A stretch of 23,312 bases of DNA from Fimenecus sp045602655 (lineage in GTDB: Bacteria > Bacillota > Clostridia > Oscillospirales > Acutalibacteraceae). The stretch lies in NCBI GenBank assembly GCA_045602655.1, contig JAZSBY010000004.1, forward strand, positions 1 to 23,312, in the 5' to 3' direction. This document shows, one piece after another, positions 1 through 6,992 of this stretch (the stretch's first letter is position 1; every line of letters starts with the position of its first letter). The position numbers and the translations under genes are program-made. The notes beneath the pieces were generated by a model. That model ran no database searches and was not told the origin of the DNA. It saw only the letters and a list, made by a program, of their open reading frames with translations.

Positions 1-95
1 TCTCTGTATCCCATACGGTGTTCTCGCATATCCATTATAACAGATATTTTGAATTCTGTACTATACTTTTGTTGTTTTGTTCCTTTTTTTGACAT
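1..95 (-). CDS. IS3-family transposase OrfA, N-terminal 31 codons only
   Basis: The reading frame begins at ATG 93-95 and stays open to the window edge. The protein begins MSKKGTKQQKYSTEFKISVI and continues with MDMREHRMGYR. A basic start followed by a K-Y-S-x-E-F-K segment is typical of the helix-turn-helix OrfA (DNA-recognition part) of IS3-family transposases. A GGAGGTG ribosome site lies 11 bases upstream and is buried in the terminal hairpin (see the entry at 100-139). Too little of the gene is present to tell whether it is intact. The family call rests on the motif together with the flanking terminal repeat. Confidence 0.68.
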   Translation of the reverse strand, partial: MSKKGTKQQKYSTEFKISVIMDMREHRMGYR

Positions 96-136
96 AAAAA
101 TATGCACCTCCAAAAGTGTCTAACTTTTGGGGTGCA
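1..136 (-). mobile_element. Left end of an IS3-like insertion sequence (cut by window edge)
   Basis: Read on the minus strand, this stretch starts with a terminal sequence beginning TGCACCCCAAAAGTTAGACA (117-136), then a ribosome site and the first codons of a transposase that runs out of the window. The terminus and the encoded N-terminus resemble the IS3/IS150 style of element as I remember it. The other end and the target duplication lie outside, so completeness cannot be judged. The tip sits about 78 bases after the stop of the redox operon, so the element lies immediately downstream of it. Confidence 0.7.
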
Positions 137-139
137 TAT
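100..139 (-). terminator. IS-end hairpin with T tract; may end the redox operon and mask the transposase ribosome site
   Basis: The arms ATATGCACC-T-CCAAAAG (100-116) and CTTTTGGGGTGCATAT (124-139) pair over 16 bases with one bulged base and a 7-base loop. On the minus strand the stem is followed by a run of T, the form of an intrinsic terminator, and it contains the GGAGGTG of the transposase. I see no other terminator between the redox operon and the insertion sequence. Terminator function is inferred. Confidence 0.5.
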
Positions 140-214
140 CAGATGTGTGGGCTTTATTCATTTTATTTAGTTTTTCACGAGAGACGAGAACTCTTTTGTC
201 TATACCCTAAACAA

Positions 215-2851
215 TTATTTATCCATAAAAAGCTTTGAAGCATTGATAATATCTTCATTTGTGATTTTGCCTGTTGAAGTTGCATTCACTGCTTTAATTG
301 CTTCGGCAGTTAAGTCATTGTATGGTGTATTGAGTTTATTATTTACAAATTCTGCAAGGCTTTCTGCCTTAAAGATTGCATTATGATTTCTCTCATTACC
401 ATACTTATCGAAGAATGTTCCGTTTTCAAAATATGCCGGAGAATTTATTTCTTCTACAACATTACCATTGTACTGTGGAATGTTAAGTCTTGAAATTGCA
501 TAGTAGTTTGCATCTGTTTCTTTTGCTGTCGTGTATATTTCTTTATTATTTTCTTCAGCATACTTTTTAAGAGCAAATGCAGTTTCAGTTGAAACTTTAC
601 CACTTATTACAATTGTGTCAAGGTCAAGCAATGCACCAAAGTCAGTTGTTTGTGATTGGTTGTTAAGGACACCAAAACGACCACCTTTACAGATAATGCC
701 ATTGTTAACAGGTAATGCACGAGTTACAGTTGAGCCGATATAACGATAATCAATATCGCAAAGATTGGAACAGTTTGTACAAATGCTGATTTTTGAGTGT
801 TCTTTAACAGGAACACTCTTTGTGAATGCAGTTTTTTCACGAAGTGCACCGGTTGGACAGAGTGCAACACACTGACCACAAGCGATACAGTCTGTTTCTT
901 TCAGTGGTTTTGAGAGTTCAGGCTCAACAAGAGTATTGAAACCACGATTGATAAGTCCGATTGCAGACTTGCCCATAACCTCCTCACAGACACGAACGCA
1001 AAGTCCACAAAGAATACATTTATCTGTATTTCTTGCGATTAAATCGTTTGCATTTTCCTGATTTCTGTTGTGCTTCTCACCTGCAAATCTTGATGGTTTA
1101 ACATCGTAATCGTTTGCATAAGAGATGAGTTTACATTCAAAATAATCGTGACAACCACATTCAAGGCAACGATTCGCCTCTTTTTTAGCCATTTCTTCGC
1201 TGAAACCGAAATTGACCTCTTTAAAGTTTGTTTTTCTGTCAGCAGGACTCATATGTGGCATTACGGCTCTTGGCAATTTCTCATATTTTGAATAGTCTAT
1301 ATCCTTGCTATCTCTTTCGACTAAATAAGGCTTTTTGTAGCCTACTGTTTCGCCATTTAAATATCTGTCAATTACAACAGAAGCTTTTTGTGCTTCACCA
1401 ATGGCGGCAATAGCGATGTCGGCACCCTTATTTGTAGCATCACCAACCGCAAACACACCATACATTGATGTTGTGAATCTGCTTTCATCTGCTGAAATAG
1501 TACTTTTGCGAGTTGATTCAAGAGCTTCAAATCCATTAAGATTTGGATACTGACCGATTGCCATAATTACACTATCAAGGGCAATTCTTTCGGTTTCACC
1601 CTCAATTGCGATAGGTCTGCGACGACCGCTCTCGTCAGGCTCACCCAATTCCATCTTCTGCAAGATAACACCATTAAGTTTTCCGTTTTCACCCGTAAAT
1701 TCAATAGGATTTGTAAGGTATTTATAGATAACACCCTCTTCTTCTGACTCAAGAATTTCTTGTGGGTCAGCAGGCATTTCATCCTTTGTGCGACGGTAAA
1801 TAACATAAACATTTTCTGCACCGAGACGGACTGCAACACGACAAGCGTCCATCGCGGTATTACCACCACCACAAACTGCAACATTTTTGCCGATTTTGGG
1901 GCTGTTGCCAAGGGCAACCTCCCGAAGGAAGTCGATACCACCCCATACGCCATCTAAATCTTCGCCTTGTACACGCATTTTACTGCTATTCCAAGCACCG
2001 ATTGCAACGAGTGTAGCATCGTGGTCTTCTTTGATTTCTTCAAAGGAAATATCTTTGCCGATATTCACATTATTCTTGAGTGTTACACCCATATCTTCAA
2101 TGAGTTTGATTTCTTTATCCAAAACTGCTTTTGGAAGACGATATTCGGGGATACCATAGCGGAGCATACCGCCCATCTGTGGCATCTGCTCAAAAATTGT
2201 TACACTATGACCTTGTTTACGAAGGAAATATGCTGAAGTTAAACCTGCAGGGCCACCACCAATAATTGCAACTTTTTTATTTGTATTCGGCTCAGTTTCA
2301 GAAATATAAGTATCACCTAATAAATCCATATCCCCTACAAAGCCTTTAAGGAATGCTATTGAGATTGGCTCATCAACATACTGTCTGCGACAATTTTTTT
2401 CACAAGGATGAGGACAAATTCTGCCGATTGATGCGGGAAGTGGTAGTTTTTCCTTAATAAGTTTAACCGCCTCTTTGTATTCGCCATTTGCAATAAGTCC
2501 AACATAACCCTGACAATCTGTACCAGCAGGACAAGCCTTACTACAAGGTGCAACGCAGTCACCTGTATGGTCGGAGAGTAAAAGTTCAAGGGCTACTTTA
2601 CGAGATGCCTTTATCCTTTCAGTTTGCGTATGAACAACCATACCATCAGTCACTTTTGTTGAACAGGCACGGAGAAGTTTAGGATTACCCTCAATCTCAA
2701 CTGTACAAAGACCACAAGCACCATAGAGTTCAACTCTGCCATCATAACAGAGATTGGGAATTTTTATTCCGTTCTGTGTAGCAACATTGAGTATTGTAGA
2801 GCCTTCTTGTGCCGTTATTTTTTTACCATCAATAGTTATTGTAATACTCAA
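215..2851 (-). CDS. Fused [2Fe-2S]/GltD-type flavoprotein/ferredoxin subunit of a candidate Stn-type transhydrogenase
   Basis: Probably the NADP(H) and ferredoxin side of a soluble transhydrogenase. Domains in order: a plant-type [2Fe-2S] domain (C35, C46, C49, C63); a Cys-rich GltD-type entry domain (H95, C99, C103, C107, C113, then C146, C150, C154); an FAD fold (GGGPAG at 198-203); an NADP(H) fold (GGGNTA at 328-333, then VIYRRTKDEMP near 350, whose two arginines are typical for the 2'-phosphate); a Cys cluster near 560; two 4Fe-4S motifs near 609 and 653; and a molybdopterin-enzyme-type 4Fe-4S motif (CxxCxxxC...CKGGR) from about 690. The last 150 residues show no full molybdopterin domain. 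The start is TTG, directly after the previous stop; a GGAGGTG ribosome site fits it and no nearby ATG does. Alternatives are an NADPH-linked subunit of a formate dehydrogenase or another HydBC-type complex. Confidence 0.85.
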   Translation of the reverse strand: MSITITIDGKKITAQEGSTILNVATQNGIKIPNLCYDGRVELYGACGLCTVEIEGNPKLLRACSTKVTDGMVVHTQTERIKASRKVALELLLSDHTGDCVAPCSKACPAGTDCQGYVGLIANGEYKEAVKLIKEKLPLPASIGRICPHPCEKNCRRQYVDEPISIAFLKGFVGDMDLLGDTYISETEPNTNKKVAIIGGGPAGLTSAYFLRKQGHSVTIFEQMPQMGGMLRYGIPEYRLPKAVLDKEIKLIEDMGVTLKNNVNIGKDISFEEIKEDHDATLVAIGAWNSSKMRVQGEDLDGVWGGIDFLREVALGNSPKIGKNVAVCGGGNTAMDACRVAVRLGAENVYVIYRRTKDEMPADPQEILESEEEGVIYKYLTNPIEFTGENGKLNGVILQKMELGEPDESGRRRPIAIEGETERIALDSVIMAIGQYPNLNGFEALESTRKSTISADESRFTTSMYGVFAVGDATNKGADIAIAAIGEAQKASVVIDRYLNGETVGYKKPYLVERDSKDIDYSKYEKLPRAVMPHMSPADRKTNFKEVNFGFSEEMAKKEANRCLECGCHDYFECKLISYANDYDVKPSRFAGEKHNRNQENANDLIARNTDKCILCGLCVRVCEEVMGKSAIGLINRGFNTLVEPELSKPLKETDCIACGQCVALCPTGALREKTAFTKSVPVKEHSKISICTNCSNLCDIDYRYIGSTVTRALPVNNGIICKGGRFGVLNNQSQTTDFGALLDLDTIVISGKVSTETAFALKKYAEENNKEIYTTAKETDANYYAISRLNIPQYNGNVVEEINSPAYFENGTFFDKYGNERNHNAIFKAESLAEFVNNKLNTPYNDLTAEAIKAVNATSTGKITNEDIINASKLFMDK

Positions 2852-4597
2852 TTATTTCACCTCCACAGCATTGAAACGACAGACTGATACACAGTTACAG
2901 CATTTGATACATTTATCCATATCAATAACATGAGCATTCTTAACTGTTCCGCTAATAGCAGAAACAGGACATTTTTTAGCACATAATGTACAACCCTTAC
3001 AAGTTTCTGCATTTATTTCGTAGCGAAGAAGATTTGTACATTCGTGTGCTGTACATTTTTTATCAACTATGTGCTCAATATATTCATTCTTAAAGTATTT
3101 TAAAGTTGTAAGTACTGGGTTTGGTGCTGTCTGGCCAAGTCCACAAAGTGCACCATCTTTGATTGCAAGACAAAGTTCTTCCAAAAGTTCAATATCTTCT
3201 TCCTTACTGTTACCCTCTGTAATACGAGTAAGAATTTCAAGCATTCGCTTTGTACCAAGACGACAATGAACACATTTACCGCAGGATTCTTTTGCAGTAA
3301 AGTCAAGGAAGAAACGTGCCATTTCTACCATACAAGTACTATCGTCCATAACAACCATACCACCTGAGCCCATAATAGCACCAGTAGCAGAAAGTGCTTT
3401 ATAGTCAATTACAGTATCAAGTAATTCTACAGGAATACAACCACCCGATGGTCCACCCATTTGAACGGCTTTAAAGTTTTTATTGTTTTTAATTCCGCCA
3501 CCGATGTCAAAAATAACATCACGGAGGGTTTTACCCATTGGTATCTCAACAAGTCCGCCACGTTTGATTTTACCTGTTAGAGCAAAAACCTTTGTTCCCT
3601 TGCTGTTTTCTGTACCCATTGATGAGAATGCATTACCACCATTGAGAATTATCCAACTGACATTGGCGAAAGTTTCAACATTGTTGATATTTGATGGTTT
3701 GTGCCAATAACCTGACTGTGCAGGGAATGGTGGTTTAAGTCTTGGCATACCGCGAGAGCCTTCCAAAGACTCAATAAGTGCAGTTTCTTCACCACAAACA
3801 AATGCACCTGCACCTGCTTTAATTCTGAAATCGCAAGAGAAATCTGTTCCCATTATATTTTGACCGATATAGCCTTTGGCTTTTGCTTGGTCAATGGCAT
3901 TCTGAAGTCTTTTAATTGCAAGTGGATATTCGGCACGAACATAAACAATTGCTTCCGTTGCCCCTATTGCGTAAGCACCAATAAGCATACCTTCAATAAG
4001 GTTATGTGGGTCGCCCTCAATAACTGCTCTGTCCATAAAAGCACCCGGGTCACCTTCGTCAGCATTACAGATAAGATATTTATTATCACCTTGTGACTGA
4101 CGAGCCGCATTCCACTTAAACCAAGTTGGGAAACCTGCACCGCCACGACCTGCAAGGCCTGAAACCTTGATTTCTTCAATTACATCTTCAGGTGACATTG
4201 TAGTTAATACTTTGTTGAGTGCTTTGTATCCGTCATCAGCAGTATAATCTTCAATGATTTCAGGGTTGATAACACCACAATGGCGAAGAGCAATTCTTGT
4301 CTGCTTATCTAAAAACTGTTTATCATCATCGCTGATTTCATGTTCTTTTACTGATACTAAATCATTGTTATTAACTGCAACTGCTATTTTTTCTGCAATT
4401 TCACCTGTTACTTTTACAAATCTATGAAGACCATCGTCCGCATAAACATCAACGATGGGTTCAAGATAACACATACCGATACAACCGGTAACAGTAAGTT
4501 GATTTTTATTTAAATCAAGGTTGGAATATAGAACATCATAGGCTTTTTGAGCTCCTGCAGCGATACCACAACTGCCTTGACCAACTGCAATTTTCAT
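2852..4597 (-). CDS. NuoF/HydB-like NADH-binding flavoprotein subunit
   Basis: This is the NADH and FMN subunit of a soluble complex related to complex I NuoF and to HydB of electron-bifurcating hydrogenases. In order: a thioredoxin-like [2Fe-2S] domain (1-85) with only C10, C39 and C43 in the usual positions; the NuoF core with GRGGAGFPT (about 149-157) and the NADEGDPGAF nucleotide/FMN signature (about 176-185); the NuoF 4Fe-4S site (ESCGKCVHC near 433 plus a Cys near 480); and two C-terminal ferredoxin motifs, CKGCTLCAKKCP and CIKCCNCVSVC. At 581 residues it has the long HydB-type form; complex I NuoF lacks both terminal additions. Its ATG overlaps the stop of the NuoE-like gene by one base, with GGGAGG upstream, so the two are probably translationally coupled. 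Confidence 0.9.
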   Translation of the reverse strand: MKIAVGQGSCGIAAGAQKAYDVLYSNLDLNKNQLTVTGCIGMCYLEPIVDVYADDGLHRFVKVTGEIAEKIAVAVNNNDLVSVKEHEISDDDKQFLDKQTRIALRHCGVINPEIIEDYTADDGYKALNKVLTTMSPEDVIEEIKVSGLAGRGGAGFPTWFKWNAARQSQGDNKYLICNADEGDPGAFMDRAVIEGDPHNLIEGMLIGAYAIGATEAIVYVRAEYPLAIKRLQNAIDQAKAKGYIGQNIMGTDFSCDFRIKAGAGAFVCGEETALIESLEGSRGMPRLKPPFPAQSGYWHKPSNINNVETFANVSWIILNGGNAFSSMGTENSKGTKVFALTGKIKRGGLVEIPMGKTLRDVIFDIGGGIKNNKNFKAVQMGGPSGGCIPVELLDTVIDYKALSATGAIMGSGGMVVMDDSTCMVEMARFFLDFTAKESCGKCVHCRLGTKRMLEILTRITEGNSKEEDIELLEELCLAIKDGALCGLGQTAPNPVLTTLKYFKNEYIEHIVDKKCTAHECTNLLRYEINAETCKGCTLCAKKCPVSAISGTVKNAHVIDMDKCIKCCNCVSVCRFNAVEVK

Positions 4598-5094
4598 TAT
4601 TCTTCCTCCCCTGCTTTTTCTTGTAATTCCTTAAAAATTGAAACGGCTTTTTCAGGTGTTAATGAGCCATAAGTGTCATCGTTAATCATCATTACAGGCG
4701 AAAGACTGCAACAACCAAGACAAGCAACATTTTTAAGGGTAAAAAGACCGTCCTTTGTTGTTTCACCGTCTTTAATACCTAAGTATTCATTGATTACCTT
4801 TTCAATCTGTAATGAACCGTTTACATGGCAAGCCGTACCCTGACAAAGCATAATAAGATACTTACCCACAGGTTGCAATCTGAACTGTGAGTAGAATGTT
4901 GCAACGCCCATAATTTTAGTTACTTTAATTCCTGTTCTTTGAGAAATGTGTAAAATAACATCTACAGGCAAATAGCCATATATATCCTGAGCATTTTGTA
5001 ATATTGTAATAAGACTTCCCGGAACAGTTGCATATTTTTGCAAACAAGGTTCAAGAAGTGAGAAATCATTTGTATTTTTACAGTTACAATTCAT
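4597..5094 (-). CDS. NuoE/HydC-like [2Fe-2S] subunit
   Basis: This is the small thioredoxin-fold [2Fe-2S] subunit that pairs with NuoF/HydB-type flavoproteins. The cluster ligands are clear: C84 and C89 (CQGTAC) and C125 and C129 (CLGCC), preceded by the helical N-terminal part of the family with the GVATFYSQF stretch near 63-71. A longer frame back to 5154 exists, but ATG 5094 has a perfect GGAGG seven bases upstream and lies downstream of the promoter, so 165 residues is chosen. The extra N-terminal cysteines (MNCNCK) are not part of the known cluster. It is the first gene of the three-gene operon; the complex should be cytoplasmic, since no membrane segments appear in any of the three proteins. 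Confidence 0.9.
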   Translation of the reverse strand: MNCNCKNTNDFSLLEPCLQKYATVPGSLITILQNAQDIYGYLPVDVILHISQRTGIKVTKIMGVATFYSQFRLQPVGKYLIMLCQGTACHVNGSLQIEKVINEYLGIKDGETTKDGLFTLKNVACLGCCSLSPVMMINDDTYGSLTPEKAVSIFKELQEKAGEEE

Positions 5095-5125
5095 ATTGAA
5101 ACCTCCGTATAAAGACCTACCATAT

Positions 5126-5154
5126 ATGATAATACAAAATACGCATTTTTTCAA
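5126..5154 (-). promoter_or_regulatory. Sigma-A-type promoter of the redox operon
   Basis: On the minus strand, TTGAAA (5149-5154) and TATCAT (5126-5131) are separated by exactly 17 bases. Transcription would start near 5119, giving a leader of about 25 bases before ATG 5094. No operator-like repeat or riboswitch fits in so short a leader. Confidence 0.65.
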
Positions 5155-5185
5155 ATATAAAATACTGTAAAAATGTAAAAAAATA

Positions 5186-5214
5186 TCGACTTTATAGGTA
5201 AAAGAGTATATAAT
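5186..5214 (+). promoter_or_regulatory. Sigma-A-type promoter of the PHP-domain gene
   Basis: TCGACT (5186-5191) and a perfect TATAAT (5209-5214) are 17 bases apart. Transcription should start near 5221, about 26 bases before the TTG start at 5247. It is back to back with the redox operon promoter; the two -35 boxes are about 30 bases apart. Confidence 0.65.
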
Positions 5215-5246
5215 ATTAACAATAAGAAATGAATTGAGGAATTACC

Positions 5247-5927
5247 TTGGGAAAATATTTATATGAGATGCATTTTCACACAAAAAACACAAGCAATTGT
5301 GCGAATGTGCCTGCTGAAATTGCTGTTGAGGAATATATAAAAGCAGGCTATGACGGGATTATAGTTACCGACCATTTAAGCCCATCAACATATATGAAAT
5401 ACGGCAGAGAATTATTGCCTTGGAAAAAGAAGATTGACTTTTTTCTTCGTGGATATAAGGCTGCAAAGAAAGCTGCAAACGACAGAATTCCTGTGCTTTT
5501 GGGTATGGAGCTCCGTTTCAGGACAAGCGAGGGTGATAACGATTATCTCGTATATGGTATTACAGAAGAATTTCTTTATAACAACCCTAATCTACTTGAA
5601 TTAAATAGTAGAAAATTTTATGAGTTGGCTCAGGCTAATAATTTACTTGTATTTCAGGCTCATCCTTTCAGGGTTGGTATGAAAGTTACAAATCCAAAGC
5701 ACCTTGACGGTATTGAAATTTTTAACGGAAACCCAAGACACAATTCCAACAACGATATTGCTGAAATGTGGGCAAAAAAATATGACCTTATGGTCACATC
5801 AGGGTCAGATTATCACGAAATCGAAGATTTAGGTTCAGGTGGAATATGGTTTAACAAAGAAATTACAGATAATAAAACTCTGGTTGAAGAATTGAAGAGC
5901 AGATATTACGAGATTAAGAAATTATAA
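5247..5927 (+). CDS. PHP-domain metal-dependent phosphoesterase-like protein
   Basis: PHP proteins bind two or three metal ions and cleave phosphoesters; family members include histidinol phosphatase, 3',5'-nucleotide bisphosphate phosphatases and polymerase-linked domains. The metal-binding set is visible: H9-x-H11, D42-H43, E88 (GMELRF), H139 (AHP), N160-G161, and D188-x-H190 (SGSDYH). The 226 residues are a single PHP domain with no fused partner and no signal peptide. The start is TTG at 5247, with GAGGA six bases upstream; the first ATG is codon 8, which would leave only H9 just behind the start, so TTG is preferred. The true substrate cannot be told from sequence. It has its own promoter and terminator, so it is monocistronic, and divergence from the redox operon may be coincidental. 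Confidence 0.85.
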   Translation: MGKYLYEMHFHTKNTSNCANVPAEIAVEEYIKAGYDGIIVTDHLSPSTYMKYGRELLPWKKKIDFFLRGYKAAKKAANDRIPVLLGMELRFRTSEGDNDYLVYGITEEFLYNNPNLLELNSRKFYELAQANNLLVFQAHPFRVGMKVTNPKHLDGIEIFNGNPRHNSNNDIAEMWAKKYDLMVTSGSDYHEIEDLGSGGIWFNKEITDNKTLVEELKSRYYEIKKL

Positions 5928-5934
5928 AAAGATT

Positions 5935-5967
5935 ATGGCTCCCGTTAAGTTTTGGGAGCCATTTTTT
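5935..5967 (+). terminator. Intrinsic terminator after the PHP gene, possibly bidirectional
   Basis: ATGGCTCCC (5935-5943) pairs perfectly with GGGAGCCAT (5954-5962) around a 10-base loop and is followed by six T. On the minus strand the same stem is followed by AATCTTTTT, so it may also stop transcription arriving from the transketolase genes. Confidence 0.85.
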
Positions 5968-5969
5968 GT

Positions 5970-6025
5970 AGTAGCTATTCACAAATCATCCCTACAAAGA
6001 ATATCGGCGGGGTCAAGACCCCGCC
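5970..6025. repeat. Short palindromic intergenic repeat between convergent genes
   Basis: The core is a perfect inverted repeat, GGCGGGGTC (6006-6014) and GACCCCGCC (6017-6025), split by AA, in DNA otherwise poor in GC. A CCCTACA heptamer lies to its left (about 5987-5993), preceded by ATTCACAAATCAT, which looks like half of a second unit. The element at 16929-16955 shares the plan of GC-rich palindrome plus CTACA. It is not a typical terminator, as no T run follows on either strand. Confidence 0.55.
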
Positions 6026-6043
6026 ATACCGTTAGATATTGAA

Positions 6044-6991
6044 TTATTCTTTAAGTGCCACTGCTTGTTTGCATTTTGTAACGATGTTTGCTGCGTCAAG
6101 ACCGAACTCGTGGAGAAGTTGTACTGCAGGACCTGATTTACCGAATGTATCTTCAACACCTACACGAAGTACAGGAACAGGAACTGTTTCGCAAACTACT
6201 TCTGCAACTGCTGAACCAAGACCACCGATAACATTATGTTCTTCTGCAGTAACGATAACACCAGTTTTCTTTGCACTTTCAATCACAAGATCACGGTCAA
6301 TAGGCTTGATTGTCGCCATATTAACAACTCTTGCATTGATGCCTTCTGCTTTAAGTTCTTCATAAGCCATAAGTGCTTCGTTAACCATAAGACCTGTTGC
6401 GATAATTGTTACATCATCGCCTTCTTTAAGAACAGAGCCTTTGCCGATTTCAAACTTATAGTTTTCATCAAATACCCTTGGCACTGCAAGACGACCAAAT
6501 CGCATATAAACAGGGCCTTCGTGCTCTGCAGCAGCAAGAACACAAAGTCTTGCTTCAACATCGTCAGCAGGATTAAGAATTACCATATTGGGAATTGTTC
6601 TCATAAGACCGATATCTTCACAACACTGGTGGCTTGCACCATCTTCACCAACGGAAATACCTGCGTGAGTTGCACCGATTTTGACATTGAGATTTGTATA
6701 ACTGATTGAATTTCTAACCTGTTCAAATGCACGACCTGCCGCAAACATTGCGAATGATGATGCAAAAACTGTATATCCCGCACTTGCAAGACCGGCAGCA
6801 ACACCCATCATATTTCCTTCTGCGATACCACAGTCAATGAAATTTTCAGGGTGCTCTTTTTTGAACATACCTGTTTTTGTTGCAGCAGCCAAGTCTGCAT
6901 CAAGAACAAGGATTTTAGCGTCTGTATTACCTAATTCAACCAGTGCTTTACCATAAGCATCACGAGTTGCTGTTTTAATTACTTCGCTCAT
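6044..6991 (-). CDS. Transketolase, C-terminal subunit
   Basis: This carries the pyrimidine-binding and C-terminal domains of a split transketolase, which moves two-carbon units between sugar phosphates in the pentose phosphate pathway. The pyrimidine domain is recognised by DCGIAEGNMMGVAAGLA with the family's conserved glutamate, and by FASSFAMFAAGRAFEQVR. The C-terminal domain has the TAEEHNVIGGLGSAVAE stretch. At 315 residues it matches family members encoded as two genes. The start chosen is ATG 6991, one base after the stop of the N-terminal subunit gene, with GGAGGG eight bases upstream; an in-frame ATG at 7012 would overlap the previous gene and lacks a ribosome site. The enzyme needs both subunits, and close coupling would keep them equal. 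This is the last gene of the long minus-strand run. Confidence 0.93.
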   Translation of the reverse strand: MSEVIKTATRDAYGKALVELGNTDAKILVLDADLAAATKTGMFKKEHPENFIDCGIAEGNMMGVAAGLASAGYTVFASSFAMFAAGRAFEQVRNSISYTNLNVKIGATHAGISVGEDGASHQCCEDIGLMRTIPNMVILNPADDVEARLCVLAAAEHEGPVYMRFGRLAVPRVFDENYKFEIGKGSVLKEGDDVTIIATGLMVNEALMAYEELKAEGINARVVNMATIKPIDRDLVIESAKKTGVIVTAEEHNVIGGLGSAVAEVVCETVPVPVLRVGVEDTFGKSGPAVQLLHEFGLDAANIVTKCKQAVALKE

Positions 6992-6992
6992 A

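Noticed and set aside
5095..5154. A 20-residue N-terminal extension of the NuoE-like protein
   Set aside because: It would start inside the promoter -35 box, while ATG 5094 has a perfect ribosome site.
6006..6025. GC-rich palindrome as the terminator of the transketolase genes
   Set aside because: No T run follows on the minus strand; the hairpin at 5935-5962 with AATCTTTTT after it is the better candidate.
6039..6709. Open plus-strand frames opposite the transketolase C-terminal gene
   Set aside because: Antisense shadows of a strongly conserved enzyme; the encoded residues show no family motif.
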